Positions 22,301 through 34,030 of a stretch of DNA of 64,000 bases are shown piece by piece. The DNA is from Aquilaria yunnanensis. Taxonomy: Eukaryota; Streptophyta; Magnoliopsida; Malvales; Thymelaeaceae. The first letter of the stretch is position 1; the number at the start of each line of letters is the position of its first letter. Location of the stretch: the NCBI GenBank assembly GCA_039654915.1, contig CM077594.1:84086893-84150892 (forward strand), in the 5' to 3' direction. A model generated the notes under the pieces. It did no database searches. It saw nothing but the letters and a program-made list of their open reading frames with translations, and was not told the origin of the DNA. The translations under genes were made by a program, and so were the position numbers.

Positions 22301-24072
22301 CCAGTATGAGCCCATGAGGGCCATAAAAGCACAAGCACTAATGGACTTTGTCATAGAAATGATTCCACAAGAAAAAGGTGAAGAAAAATGACAAGAAGAA
22401 AACTCTCTTTGGGAAATGTATGTCAACATGGCCTCAGGGCCAGAAAACTGAGGAGCAGGGATTGTGCTGAAAAGGCCAATGGGCATGCAAGCAGCTTTCA
22501 GAATTAAGTTTCAATTTCCTATCACAAATAATGTTGTTGAGTATGGCTATTTATGGCTGGTCAAGTGGTGGTATAATGTCTACAGATATACAGTGACTCA
22601 CAGGTAATAGTAGACCAAAGAACAAGAATGTCGGGGGCCAAAAACCCTACTTTTTGTAAATATCTGAACATGGCAAAAGATTTGATGAAGATGTTTGGCC
22701 TCATGTAGGTTCAGAATATCCCAAGGGTCCAGAATACAATGGTGGATGCCATCTCAAAAGCTAGGAGGAGGTCTTGACGAAGGAACTTGCAAAACCTTCA
22801 ATTCACCAGTTAGAACATACATCTCTTGAAGATGATTAGAGGAAACTGATCAAGCTTTACCTCAAAATTGGAACCCTAAATGGGACACTTGAGCAAGAAA
22901 GAAATACTAGGATACAATCTGGAAGGTTTGTCATCATTAAAGGATAACTATATAAGCGATGGTTCACTTCTCCCCTACAGTAATGCTTAACTCCCCAAGA
23001 AGGGCAAGACATTCTCTAAAAGATCTACCAAAGAGATTATAGAGCACATATTGGCACCAACTCTTTGAACCATAAAGCCCTGTGACAAGGTTACTTTTGG
23101 CCCATAATCCAAGTGGGCCCCAAGAAGTTGGTCTAGTGATGCCATGCCTGCCAGATCAACTCGTGAATATAGAGGCTACCGTCCTTCAGTGCCTTCATAG
23201 CCACCGACTCTTAGCCTTTTGCTATGTAGAGTCTGGAGTTGATTAGGACATTCTTCATGGCCCTAAGACAGGTTAAATACTACATCATGGCAGTAGATTA
23301 TTCCACTAAGTGAATAGAGAAAAAGCCCCTAGCCTCAATCACAGCCTCTAAAATCATTAAATTCTAGTAGAATAATATCATTTGCTAGTTTAGTTACCCT
23401 TGAGCCATCACCACTGATAATTGCAAGCAATTTGATATTCAACAAATGCACCAATTCACTGAGGCAAGAGGTATTTGTTTACACTCCGTACATGTGGCCC
23501 ATCCTCAATCGAATAGATAAGTAGAGGTAACCAATAGAACTATCAAAGAAGGCATGAACAGGAGATTTAGAAAAGCCAAAGGCAAATGGGCAGAGGAATT
23601 GCTAAGTGTCCTATAAGATTATATAATAGTGCCTCGAAAGCCCATAGGAGAATATCCTTTTACAATGGTTTATGGAACTTATGCCTTTATTCTAATAGAA
23701 GTCTCTTGTTTGACTTTGATGACCCAAGCATACCATACAAGTGAGAATGAAAAGGAACTAGAGGGAAACCTTGGTCTCCTTGAAGAACTAGGAAAGTATG
23801 CTAGGGTCCTTATAAAAGCTTTCAAATAATGAACTACCATGGCTCACAAGGGAAGAACCAAGAAGAAGAGCATCCAAGTTGGAGGTATGGCCTTCATTCG
23901 GGCAGAGTTGACTAGGAGAAACCCAAGGCATGGAGCATTGAGACTCAACTGGGATGAACCCCACTCAATTGCAAAGAAATTTAAAAATAGGGCCTATGAG
24001 TTATCAAGCCCCAAAAGGAGAAAGCTACCTAGAAACTATTTCTCCAATGATTTGTTACCTTACTTTACATAA
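19370..24072 (+). pseudogene. gag-pol remnant of element G
   Basis: Fragments in family order. Gag: PKFGLCDGLTDPVNHLQRY near 19380 and a coat-like stretch to 19920. Knuckle: HKDKGHDTKECW near 20050, followed by LIKKMIQEGKLNEYL, matching LIKQGQLRKYL of C. Protease: DARANVNIIF near 20475, where the usual D-G-S is D-A-R. RT: FMDAFSGCHQIHMDP near 21390 and VYMEDM near 21570, in which the first Asp of YVDD is Glu. RNase H is near 22400-22600. Integrase: VAHPQSN near 23490, NRTIKEGM near 23535 and a C-terminus to 24072 (GALRLNWDEPHSIA). Many in-frame stops. It is a dead copy, related to but distinct from the A-F family. Confidence 0.8.
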
Positions 24073-24479
24073 TAATTGCACTTTGTGAATTTGCTTCAGA
24101 TGATGTACTACACATTTTTGAAATAAAGTGAAGGCACCCCTCCTAAATGACCTATGACATTCACAATTTACTAAGGCCCCTCAATTTTATCATCCAAAAT
24201 AAGGAAGTAAAAACAAGCCCTATCCAAAACACCGAAGTTGAATAATTTCTCTAAAAGCAAATTTATTCACAAATAGATAAGGTCATTGGTGAAGGAAGAC
24301 CGACACAACAACTACTTCCATGCATGATAAAAGGATGGTAAAAACTTGAAAAATATGGATAGGAAAATTTTCTACATGATTATTCCGAGCATCACATCAA
24401 AGTAACCGCTAAATAAAAAATTTATATTTCACTAATCTAAAAAATTGCAAGAATAACAAAAGTTACAAAAATTTAGAAA
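24073..24479. other. Spacer between integrase end and antisense remnant of element G
   Basis: AT-rich sequence in the place where B and C carry short tandem repeats. I see no such repeats and no coding signal here. Confidence 0.4.
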
Positions 24480-27100
24480 GATAATATGACCCCCACAATG
24501 AAAGGAGACCACAAAAAAAGTGGAAGGGGTAAGCAACAAAGCCTCCTAACCTTCATCTAGAATGGGAGCCTTCTCAGTATTTTTCATCAACCCATTATCA
24601 GAAGTAGGCTTCACAAACTTGCACTCCTAGGGCCACACATCGATGTTTGGACCTAGATCCTTGTAAGCTAGCAAAAATGACAGATCCAGGCCTAGATGAG
24701 CTTACTCAACCTGGAAGTGGCAGGAAAGGAAGCCCTCACTGAATTCAACAAAGGCATCCCTACCCAGCCCCCTTTTCACCTTCTTGGGGCAAGTCAAGCT
24801 CCTCTACATGCATATTAGCTTTGATACAGAGCCTCTAGTGTGCCATGAGGCCTTTGTATCCAATGAAACCAAGCTGCATAATCCACTCCACGAGAAGCAT
24901 TATAGAAGCAACGGAGTTAGCATTAAGCTCACCTTGAACAGTCCTTGGGCCCATGGACATAACCTAGTCCATAGGAAGAGTCTCCTCAACTAAACTAATC
25001 TTGTCCATGGTAACGTTCAGTAGCAACGCCAACTGATCGACCTCCTTGGTAACCTGGTTTCCCCTTTCCTGGGATACTTTGAGAGCCTCCGCCATTTTCC
25101 ATAGCTCCTACTCACACTCTTGGGCATGGGCCTCCACCTTTTCCTTAGTCTCCTTCATTGCTTGGACGTCCTTCACCAAGGCATTCTAAGCCATGTGCTC
25201 ACCCTCCAACTCCATCCTTAAAAAGTCTCTACTAGTTCACAGGCCCTCAACCTGTGAAAAGAGAGACTATATGGCCTTCTCTCGGGCTATACACTGCTCC
25301 CCAATGCAGTAAGAAACAATGGCCTGCTACCAAACCAAACTTGTTTGAGCCAAGAAAAAAAGTAAACATTTTTTACCATCTAAGAATGTACTTGGAGTAG
25401 GCTACACCTTAGGTTCATAAGCTAGCTATCATCCCCCTAAGGTGGGTAAGCAAGATAGTGCCGATCCTTAGGGCTCCTCAACCCCTCAAGGTTATGGTGT
25501 GAAATGTATCTTCATTCCTTAAGGATTGATTTGCCAATACCCACCACCCATAAAAGGTCAGAAACCTAGTCCAACATAATCTCCTTCAATGCTAAGTTAT
25601 GCTTTTGAGTCTAACTATGCTCAAAGTTCAAGTCACAGGGCTAATGGCGTTCATCAACGGCGAGATTGGAAGGACCCCTACGAGTATGTGTTGCCCTTTC
25701 AGGAATGACCCTTTTTGGAATCTTGGTAGGGGGAGGAGGAAGAGAAGAGCCAGCTGCCTTTTGCTTTGATGGTGCCTCCTCGATTACCTTTTTATAGGAC
25801 ACCACCACTACTTTTGGGTCTGCAGAAGGAGGACCAAGGGTCTTCAAGCACTTCATGGAAGGGGCTAGATGAAATGACCTACAAGCAACACATAATCAAG
25901 TCAATAGAACTAATGCTGCAGTAGGAAAAGTTATCTACAAAAGCCTTACCATCACTATTACTTTGCTTGGCGTCAGCCTCCTTGGAGGCCAAAGATTGTG
26001 GTTTCTTCCACACTAACTATGCCTCCAAATGAGACTAAAGATAATTCCACCACTAGGGGTACTAATTTGGAAGATGAAGCCCTCAGAGACTTCTCCATTA
26101 CCCTTAAAGAGTGAGCTACCTTGGCCAGCAGGATGGAGATTTTTTAAGCATCAGCCAGGGCATCAGTGATGCTTTTGTGCCTCTTTATGAACTCTTTAGC
26201 ACAACTACCCATTTCTACCAAAAGAAGCCAGAGGTTAGGACCAACCAGATGCATAAAAATTAAGAAAGGCTGAGTGTCTACACGAAATAAAACTCATGGT
26301 GCTCAGGGGGCCTCACTGAGCCTGGAAAGTGATCCAAAAGTCATCCACCAAATTCCTCCCTTGATCTGGTGCCTAGTTGGAGGGGCTATACACATTTAGA
26401 TAACTTAGGTAGGCCCTGCTGATCTCTGCCCACTTGAGCAATACCTCCCCAATACAGTGAATAAGGAATAAGTCCAAAAAAATTGTCATTCCCCATCACT
26501 TTTACCAGCCCAAAGTATATGTGGTAGCCTTTGAAGCCCTCGTATGTTGATAACCGCTAGACTATGGCCTATTGGAGAGTATTGACAAGCTCACAAGAGA
26601 AGCCACACCCTGGCTCCCTCAAGGCAAAAAAAAGCTATCCTTCTAGCCTGCCCACGAGTCCTTATAGGACAGTAATGCGAAGGACTTGTTCCCCCTCAAT
26701 TGATTGGGGTGATGTGGAGGAAAACTGGTTCATTCTTTAGATCTAACACATAGAACAAAAGGAAGACTTCCATCGGGGGTTCAGTATAGCCATCTTGGAG
26801 CAAAGAATGAGCCCGTTAATGTGTATGAAAAAATTTAAGGTTAGCTCCAAAGGCGGTACTTTGTAATGACCACAAAATTGCTCCACAATGGATAGAAAGG
26901 GAAGCAAAGCCCCGCTTGCAGTTGGTAAATAAAGACCATAAAGACATCAGCCCTTTTGTCACAACCTTCAAGTCTCTCATCTCTTAGTGCTTGATTATGG
27001 GAAAAAGTAGCCACCACTTTATTAGTCCAGAAGCATCTCTATAGGTTTGTCAAAAAGGTTTTCTTGGTGAGCTCCATCTTGGCACCCCTTAATACTCCCA
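24480..27100 (-). pseudogene. Antisense accessory gene remnant of element G
   Basis: On the minus strand, opposite to G gag-pol and in the same place as the antisense genes of B, C, E and F. About 25230-25010 reads as a coiled-coil-like stretch rich in Glu/Lys (VKDVQAMKETKEKVEAHA, EALKVSQERGNQVTKEVDQ). At 25856-25641 there is a hydrophilic Pro/Lys linker (APSKQKAAGSSLPPPPTK), like exon 2 of the intact genes. About 26560-26440 reads YEGFKGYHIYFGLVKVMGN, possibly the counterpart of the PKGGFYFMLP region. The order N-terminal domain, linker, coiled coil is kept. Stops are frequent, and introns could not be placed. Assignment rests on position, order and character rather than strong identity. Confidence 0.5.
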
Positions 27101-27575
27101 TATTAGGAGAAAATAGCATCTTTAAAGAATCGGCGTCATCAACTGTTGCCTTGGATGATGATCTTGAGGATGTCAACTGAAAAAACCATCGTGCAACTTG
27201 TTAGGGCTATAACTTGCATGTGGCACATGGTGAAAGAATGGCCAATGAAAACCCAAAATAGTATAAAGCAAAAATTCCAAAACACCAAAAGTCACCGTTA
27301 CAGATTATATAGAGATGAAAGGTATAAGTCCAATTACCTGATTATAAAAGGTTTGATGGAAAATAGTAGTAAAAAGTGAAATTGTCTAAGAGCATTGAGA
27401 GACTCGAAAACAAGCAAAGAAGAAGTAGAAAGTAGAAGGATGTAGCAGAGCAAGATGAAGTCAATTGGTGAAAAAAAAAAAGGTTAAAAGACTCTACCGT
27501 ATAAATAGAAAACCAACAACTCTCAGGTTACCTCCTTGAAACCACCACTGTAATCATGGCAGACTTAGCACCTAT
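27101..27575. other. Region between antisense remnant of G and element D
   Basis: Contains an A-rich run near 27470 and TATAAATA on the plus strand at 27500-27507. This may be the start of a G 3' LTR or unrelated; it does not align by eye with 18156-18795. Element D begins at 27576 after CCTAT. Confidence 0.35.
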
Positions 27576-28602
27576 TGATAGCCGAAGTGCTATCGCCCTG
27601 ATCAACCACCATCCACGGAAAAGGACTCCGGAGTGAAGGAAGTCATACACCTGAGGCACTCGACCTCGGTAGCTCGCCAATTACAACTTAAGGAGCCAGC
27701 GTAGCGCCTCCTTCGGGACGCCGGCCAAACCACTTTTGGGGAAAAGGACCGACCACCCTCTGCGGGAGAAAGCGCCCTGAAGACGGATACACCGAAGTTC
27801 CAGCCTGACTCTGGAAAAAGGCTCTTCGCCCCGAAGTGAGACATCAACCAAAAGGACCTCGGTTGTACGGCAAGAGCCATCAAGGAGTCTCTGACACTCC
27901 GCTTACACAAGTCACCAACACACCACCTCCAGGCACACTCTGGCATGCCGTCACAATCTAACGTCCTATCACACAGGGCTACACCTACTCCGGCTCGCGA
28001 CCTGAAGAGCCTGCAGATGGCTAGGGGCCCCCATGCCTAGAAGTACGAACACTATCCAACCATACACGTGCCATACACGTGTCATCATCTGAAGGGGTCA
28101 TCCTCTTCCTTTTATACAAGGGAAGTCATCACAGGAGAGGAGGCCCGGGAAAGGTTTTCCGCCTGGGGGCCTGAAAAAGGTTTTCTGCCTGGAGGACCAA
28201 AAGAACAGAAGGACGCTCTCTTCTCTACACCTGAATACTCTCCCTTCAGCCCTCAGAAAGACACGCCAGGCAAGCGTTTCTAGTACTTATTACTGTGTCC
28301 TTCTCGCTTTATCAAAGCACTGACTTGGGCGTCGGAGGTTCCCCCATAGAAATCCACCCCGGGGGCTTCCTAACCCCTATTTTCTAAGTGTTTCAGCCAG
28401 GTCTCCTTGAATGATCTCCGCATCATTTTCCCTCCCGTGCCGGAAGCCTTTCCCATCCTCATTAGCCATGGTACTCGGACGCTGGCGGCCACCACTTGAG
28501 GTGACCCTCTCAAGGTACCTTCCTATCCTTCTAGGAACCCCTGCTGCCCACACCGCTGCACAACAGTGGAGATGCCGGCTCCACCTAACCGGACCCGCAT
28601 CA
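27576..28602 (+). repeat. LTR at the left end of element D (5' LTR)
   Basis: 1027 bp from TGATAGCCGAAGTGCTATC to CCCGCATCA, directly followed by the PBS. The G-box is duplicated (28065-28070 and 28076-28081, within an 11-bp tandem repeat of CATACACGTGY), then TTTATACAAG near 28111. The block ACTGACTTGGGCGTCGGAGG, shared by all LTRs here, begins near 28319. Confidence 0.85.
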
Positions 28603-28605
28603 TTT

Positions 28606-28623
28606 TGGCGCCGTCTGTGGGAA
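28606..28623 (+). other. Primer-binding site of element D
   Basis: TGGCGCCGTCTGTGGGAA on the plus strand, three bases after the LTR end CATCA, so one base further from the LTR than in A, B, C and E. Confidence 0.85.
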
Positions 28624-28827
28624 GCTCAGTTCCAAGTCGCCGTCGTTGAAACTCAGTGTTCTAAGGACAAGGGACTCACGAGGTCTCCGTTCACGTTAGA
28701 AATTCAACCGGCAGCCAAACAACTTGCGGCAGGGACTTCCTCACCCAAGGGTGAACGCCCTCTGACTATTACCATGGGCTTCATATGTGAATTCCCCCGC
28801 CCTAGCGTGGTTGAAAGGACGCAGTAG
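28616..28827 (+). pseudogene. gag N-terminus fragment of element D
   Basis: Reads AQFQVAVVETQCSKDKGL, then EIQPAAKQLAAGTSSPKGERPLTITMGFICEF, closely matching the start of Gag in C (QIAVVETRRSKDKGL ... RPLVITMSFLRDF). It stops at 28825-28827. An extra T before the PBS changes the frame relative to the LTR start codon used by the other copies. A frame open from an ATG at 28411 inside the LTR also runs into it. From 28828 to about 29160 I recognise nothing; most of gag, protease and RT is missing. Confidence 0.75.
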
Positions 28828-29159
28828 TCAAGCCAGAGAAGGCCGCAACTAAATTCGGGCCGAAGGCCCTCCCTCATCAGTACCTTGTTGGGATAAGGAT
28901 CCCAAATCAATTCATAAGAATTTGGTAAACGGAGATCAACGAGATGAGTCCTCAGTGGGAACTATGCTCCCCGTAGCGAGACCTACGGGAAAAGCGGGGT
29001 CGGGATGACCCAGACCTCCCCGCTGAAAGAGTTCTGCACCCGATGAAAAAGTCGCCGCCTCCTCGGCAACGAAGTCAAAACCCATTTGCCCTGAAAGGTC
29101 GTCCACGGCTTGATGTGCGGGCAGAAGGCGCCGACACTATTTCCCTAGACACACTATCG

Positions 29160-29396
29160 CTGTCCGAAGTGACCCGCTTCTGCGCGATGTCGCGAAAAAA
29201 GGGTAGAGCATTCGAAAAAGACTATCGAAACAGTGCATCAAACTCGGAGAGTACTACATCACGTATAAGCCTAGAAGGGCAGTGAGCACCCAGGTACTGG
29301 CAGACTACATTACCGAAGTCCCAGAAGAAGGGAAGGCTGAAACCAACAAAGGAGACAGAGCGAAGGTAGATCCAGAGTGGAAACTCCTTGACAATG
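29160..29396 (+). pseudogene. RNase H fragment of element D, left of element C
   Basis: Reads in pieces as the end of RT/RNase H: LGEYYITYKPRRA, VLADYITEVPEEG and KVDPEWKLLDN, matching LGEHEITYEPRKA, ALADFIAEIPTTE and EPEWTLHVDG of C. It is cut at CAATG by element C and resumes at 40496 (GAPSAEH-GAG), matching GASGSEHQGAG. The frame has shifts before this point. Confidence 0.8.
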
Positions 29397-30246
29397 TGAT
29401 GGCCTGGGGCCTCATCGTTTTGAGTCATGATGACTGTTGAGGAGACTTCTAGGAGGAAGAACGCCTGGAAGGTGGGTCGCCCCAAGGAGAGTACCTGAAA
29501 AGCTAGTAAACAGGGTTAGGAGGCCCCTGGAGTGTTTTTCCGGGGGGGGAGCCTCCGACGCCCAAGTCAGTGGTGGCCGGAAAAAGGAGGAAGTCACTAG
29601 CTCAAAGACAAAGGCAGAAAAGTCTCGCCTGGTATTTTCTCAGAGTGTGGGAGCTGTATCTCCGGCCTACCAACCTCCTGTCAAGTATTTATTTCCTGTA
29701 TATATAGGAATACCTAGCCCGTTCAAATCATGACACGTGTGCGGTCGGATGCTCCTGAACTTCTGGGCGTAGGGGACAGATAGTTGGTAACCAGCTCGCC
29801 TCGAGCCTTGTGCTGAGACGGGCCATGATGTGATTCTGATGGCGTCTGCACGTCAGGGCGGCTTTTTACGTCTGTGGTGGGACGTGTCAGAGGCTTCCTT
29901 AAATGCTTCCATAAATGCTCCTGCCGTACTCCCGAGGTCCCTGGGCGAGGTTGTCCTCTAGTTCGGACAGAGCCTCTTCGGGAAGCATACCCTCAGTTCG
30001 GGGGTTCCGCCTTCGGGGATATCATGTTCGGGCAGCAATGTCTGGTGCCACTTTTCCGAAGGCGCGCTGTTCACAACCTTGGGGGGCGAATGGAGTCCTC
30101 AAGTTTTACTGGCGTGCCGAGGCTCGGAGCTCTCCGGCTATCTCCCGAGGTGCATGATTCCACCTATTCCCGGGAAGCGCCAGTTCTTCTGGCCATTGTT
30201 GTGGCAGGGTGTTCGGCCAGATTGAGGCGATAGCCTTTGGCTATCA
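29397..30246 (-). repeat. 3' LTR of element C
   Basis: 850 bp, TGATGGCC to GGCTATCA. TATA-like stretch at 29698-29706, G-box CACGTG at 29734-29739. It lacks 17 bp near 30005 that are present in the 5' copy at about 40233. The polypurine tract CAGAGGGGGGCATG (minus strand, 30247-30260) follows. Confidence 0.96.
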
Positions 30247-30790
30247 CATGCCCCCCTCTGGAAAGCCGAAGTGAAGACTTCGGTTTGCATCTCTTTCCGA
30301 GGTTGTCGTTGGGAGTCTTGTTTGGAAGCATAACCTGTTCCGAGGTCGCACCTTTTGCCCGAGGATCTGGGCTGTTTGGCCTTGGCCTATTCTTTGGTGT
30401 CTCCGAGGCAAAGCCTGTACCGAAGATACACCTCTTGCCCAAAAGTCATGGGCTGTTCAGCCATAGCCTGTCTCTTGGTGTCCTCAAGGTGGCCTACTTT
30501 TTATTTCTGTAGGTCTGATGGCCAAGCGTGTCAGACTGAGCGGCGCGTCTCCACTTTTCAGGGATGTCAAACGACGTGTCCCAATCAGGAGGTGTGTCCC
30601 GGTTTTCCAGGGACGTTTGGGGAGGCACGTCCCCTATTTCTGCGCAGCGGTTGACATGCGGCTTCTTGCCATTGGAAGAGAGATGCGTCATTGACAGAGG
30701 GCGCGCCTTTTCGGGTGCAGTGGGCAGTTACAGCGACGGTTCGCCTCCAATGGGTACTTATGATTTCTTTTCGGCTACCCACCTTTGGCC

Positions 30791-30798
30791 TATAAATA
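30791..30798 (+). promoter_or_regulatory. TATA box of the antisense gene, element C
   Basis: TATAAATA followed by GCCCATCC, 252 bp upstream of the start codon at 31043, matching the placement in element B. The 30261-30790 stretch between the polypurine tract and this box has no supported gene and is conserved with B, as expected for a promoter region. Confidence 0.65.
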
Positions 30799-31042
30799 GC
30801 CCATCCTATCATAAGTCCCACTTACTGTTTTTCTGCTCTCATTCTGCTTTGCCCTCTGTTCTTACGTTTTATCTTGCTTTCTGTGGCGGAGCTTCTTTAA
30901 TCAGAGCTTTTTCCTACCAACTTTCACGACGGCGTCCTCAGGCAAATCTTTTGGTGGGTTTTGATTTCTAGAGTACTCTGATTCCTCTGTTTTTCTGAGT
31001 TTTTCTGGAAACTATTTTCTTTTCCATCTCAAACTCTTTTTC

Positions 31043-33392
31043 ATGTCTACGATGCCTGTTCCTGAGAGCTGGAAACCTCTTCTGGCCCATCCTTGCTGTA
31101 CCACCCCCGAAAAACTAGAGAGGTGGAAGAAAAAATTCTTTCTTCCCTCTTATGCTGTGACCAGGCTGCCTCGTTCTATCCATTTTGCTTTTTCAAACCG
31201 CGGCGATGAGGTTACCGTCTTCCGAGCCCAACTGAAGGCCGGACTTCAGTATCCTCCCCCGAAGGTGGTTTGCGAGTTCTGCCAATTCCATGGCATTGCT
31301 GTGAACCAGCTTCCCCCGAACACGTACTGCTATTTTAACGCCTACCTCTGCATGTGTGGCATGTTCGGGATAGAGCCCCACTTCATCATTTTCATGCAGT
31401 ATTACAAGCTCTACGTGGTCCCAAAGGGTGGCTTCTATTTTCTGCTGCCTCGGGGATCCGGGAGCAAAAAATTCACCTTCACCTTCGACACAAAGGATAG
31501 CTGGCGGGTGTGGCAGCCTAAGTTCTTTTTCCTGAAGGTGGATAAGAAATGGTCTGATATCCCGACCAGATGGGCTCAGGGAGTGCTGAACGCAGACGTC
31601 GTTGATCCGAGGATACTGCTGACCCCACCGTTGGCTTCCGTGTTCGCGGATTTCGACACCCGCATTCGGGCAGTCGCTGACTGGGCTCCCGAGGTCTCTC
31701 CTCGTGCTCTTTACCCCTTTCCTATCAACTGGAGGTTGATGACAGAAGAAGTCCTTCGGGAGCTGAAAGTGGTTAAGGAGCACGTGACTGACCTCAATAT
31801 GCCCGCTCCCGCCATCGCCGGGAAGGACTCCTGGCTGGTCGAGCTCCTTAAGGGGGAGACTTCTTTCGAATCTTTTGCCGAAAGTGAGTAATCTTCCACC
31901 CCTTTATATTTTTTCCTCGGACTTACGCTGATATTTCTTCTCTTTTTTAGAGATGGGCGATGGGGCTGCCGCCTATTGCAAGGCCCTCTTTTCTGGCCAA
32001 GTGGAGAAGGGGGAGCAGACAAAGAAGGCGGCTTCCCGAAGAAGGAAGACGACAGGGGCGGGGCCCTCAGCAAAGCGAGCTAGGAAGGCTGTCCAGCCTC
32101 TTCAGCCAGAGCTTTCGGAAGAAGAAGCTGGCGAAGAGGCTGGTCTTGTTGAAATTCCACCGGCCGAGGTCCCCGCTACTTCCGCCGAGGTGCCTCCTCT
32201 CGACCTCGAGGCCCCCAAAAACACTATAGTGGTAGAAGTACCTACTGCCGAGGAACGCTACCGGCAGAAGGGTAAGGGTCTTTCTTCCGAGGGGCCCGAG
32301 GATCCCGAGCACACTGTCTCCGAGGTTCCTCCAGGTATGCCTTCAGGCGAAGTTCAGCTCCTTTGCTTTTCGTGAATTTTTCTTCTACTCCTAACTTCCT
32401 TCTCACTTTCAGGGGAGCCTCTTACTGCTGGCTGGAGGGCCATTCATGAGAGGAAACGGGCCCTGCGCGATGCCACAATCCCTGAGGGGAAGATCCCCTT
32501 GGAGCCCTTTTGGACAATCACGGAGGATATGAATTTGTTCTCCGATGATTGTCCGAAGATGACAAAGGAGATTTGGAAGGGGATGACCACTGACGCCTCC
32601 TTCCGGGCCATTGCGGCGGCTCACCCGAGGGATCTTACCCTCGCCGCAAAAGTCACCGAGCACGCTGCTCAGGTATAGTCTTTACACTCTTTTCCCTTAA
32701 TTTTCTAAGTGTTTAGACTTGTACTAACCTGGACTTTTGCCTTGCCGTAGCTGCTGGAGTACGCAGGTTACCTCCGAGTTCGGGTGGCGAGAGAGGCTGC
32801 CTCCAAAGATGCGACTTCGCGGGAACTCAGTGAAGCGAAGGCTTTGCTTGCAAACCTGGTCGCCAGCAACCAGCAGCTGGCAGCGGATTGTTCTCAGCAA
32901 ATCGCCGCCGTTCGGGAGGAGTTCTCGAAGAAGAGAGAGGAACTTGAAAAGGACTCCTCCCGGAAGATTGCCGACCTCGGCGATCAAGTAAAGGGGCTGC
33001 TCACCGCCAACGGAGATCTTGTCAAGGACAAGGCTGTTTCTGACAGTCTTACGGCGAGGTTGACGGATGAGAACAACGCTCTCCGAGCCGAGGTCAAGGC
33101 TCTGAAGAAGGAGTCCGAAGAGACGCTGGGGATAAGCGAGCTGGAGGAGGAGGTTGCTGAGCTGAGGGACGAGCTCAACGTCCTTGGCGTTCAAAAACAT
33201 AGTTCTGATCAAATGGCCAAGGTCGCCTTTCAGGAAGGCTTCTGCCTTGTTCGGCACCAAGTCCTGCAGAGGTTCCCAGATTTGGACCTCTCTTTTCTGG
33301 AGGGCCTAAATATTCCTGAGGGACCTCGGTGGCAGTGGTCCAAGGTCGAGCATCTGAAGCTTCCTGCTCTTCATCCGCCAGGCTCTCCCTAG
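31043..33392 (+). CDS. Antisense accessory gene (aORF) of element C, four exons, intact, 708 aa
   Basis: Exons 31043-31883, 31951-32334, 32413-32672 and 32751-33392; introns of 67, 78 and 78 nt, all GT-AG, with the same phases as B; the joined frame (2127 nt) is open. It starts MSTMPVPESW; the second ATG (31052) corresponds to the start used in B. The N-terminal domain has HPCCTTPEKLERWKKKFFLP, VNQLPPNTYCYF, MCGMFGIEPHF and VVPKGGFYFLLPRGSGSKKF. A basic patch SRRRKTTG...AKRARK begins exon 2, then an acidic linker. Exon 3 gives EPLTAGWRAIHERKRALRD. Exon 4 is a long Glu/Lys/Leu coiled coil, ending with VRHQVLQRFPDLDLSFLEGLN. The role is unknown; nuclear localisation and self-association are inferences from the basic patch and coiled coil. 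Confidence 0.86.
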
Positions 33393-33519
33393 TTTGCTTT
33401 AGGGCTCCTCTCATTTTTCTCCTTTGTGCTCCTTCTTTGGGCACTTCTTTTGTAAGGCAGCGTTTTGCTCTAAATGAACAATCTTTTGGCTAAGTCCTTT
33501 CTTGCAAGTTTCTTCATTT

Positions 33520-34030
33520 CCACTGTCCCGAACACGTTTGCTCAAGAGACTTTCGGAAAACCTGCAACCAAAGAAACTTTTTACTTTCCTTTGTCCCGAG
33601 TGTGCTCGCTCAAGAGACTTTCTGGAAAGTTTGTAAAAATTTGGCTATATCTTTTGCAGGCTTTTTGTTCCTTTTATCCCGAACATGTTCGCTCAAGGGA
33701 CTTCGGAAAACCTTCAGCCAAATTTTTCTGTCTTCCTATTGTCCCGAGCATATTTGCTCAAGGGACTTAGGAAAATTTTCACGAGATTGCTCATTTCCCC
33801 TTTTTCCCGAGCACGTTCGCTCAAGGGTGTTCGGAAATTGCCTCTGCTTTTGTTTTGGCGTGTACTTTTGCGAGATTCTTGCTTTCCCTTTTTCCCGAGC
33901 ATGTTCGCTCAAGGGTGTTCAGAAATTTTTCTCTGCACTGATTATGCCGAGTACCTTTGCAAGATTCTTGTTTCCCATTTTTCCCGAGCATAGTGGCTCA
34001 AGGGATTTCGGGAAGTCACATCTGCTTTTT
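33520..34030. repeat. Short tandem repeats between antisense gene and pol, element C
   Basis: About seven diverged copies of a core like CCCGAGCATGTTCGCTCAAG, near 33527, 33596, 33678, 33743, 33807, 33893 and 33983 (spacing about 65-90 bp). One more than in B; E and F keep only one recognisable core. Confidence 0.8.

Larger units (their letters stand above)
18156..27575 (+). mobile_element. Element G: old, decayed Tat-like retrotransposon (boundaries uncertain)
   Basis: Plus-strand remains of gag, protease, RT, RNase H and integrase (about 19370-24072) are followed by a minus-strand remnant of an antisense gene (about 24480-27100). Stops and frameshifts are frequent. Proteins are clearly related to A-F but much more diverged, and the DNA is more AT-rich. 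A TATA-like TATATAAA at 18580-18587 and TGGTATCA at 18796-18803 (eight bases like a tRNA-iMet PBS, or a worn family PBS) suggest that the 5' LTR lies within 18156-18795. No LTR pair could be matched. Inserted elements B (left) and D (right) obscure both ends. Confidence 0.7.

Noticed and set aside
28411..28600. An LTR-encoded N-terminal protein extension in element D
   Set aside because: It is open only by chance in this LTR subfamily; the other copies start 32 nt from the LTR end in a different frame context.
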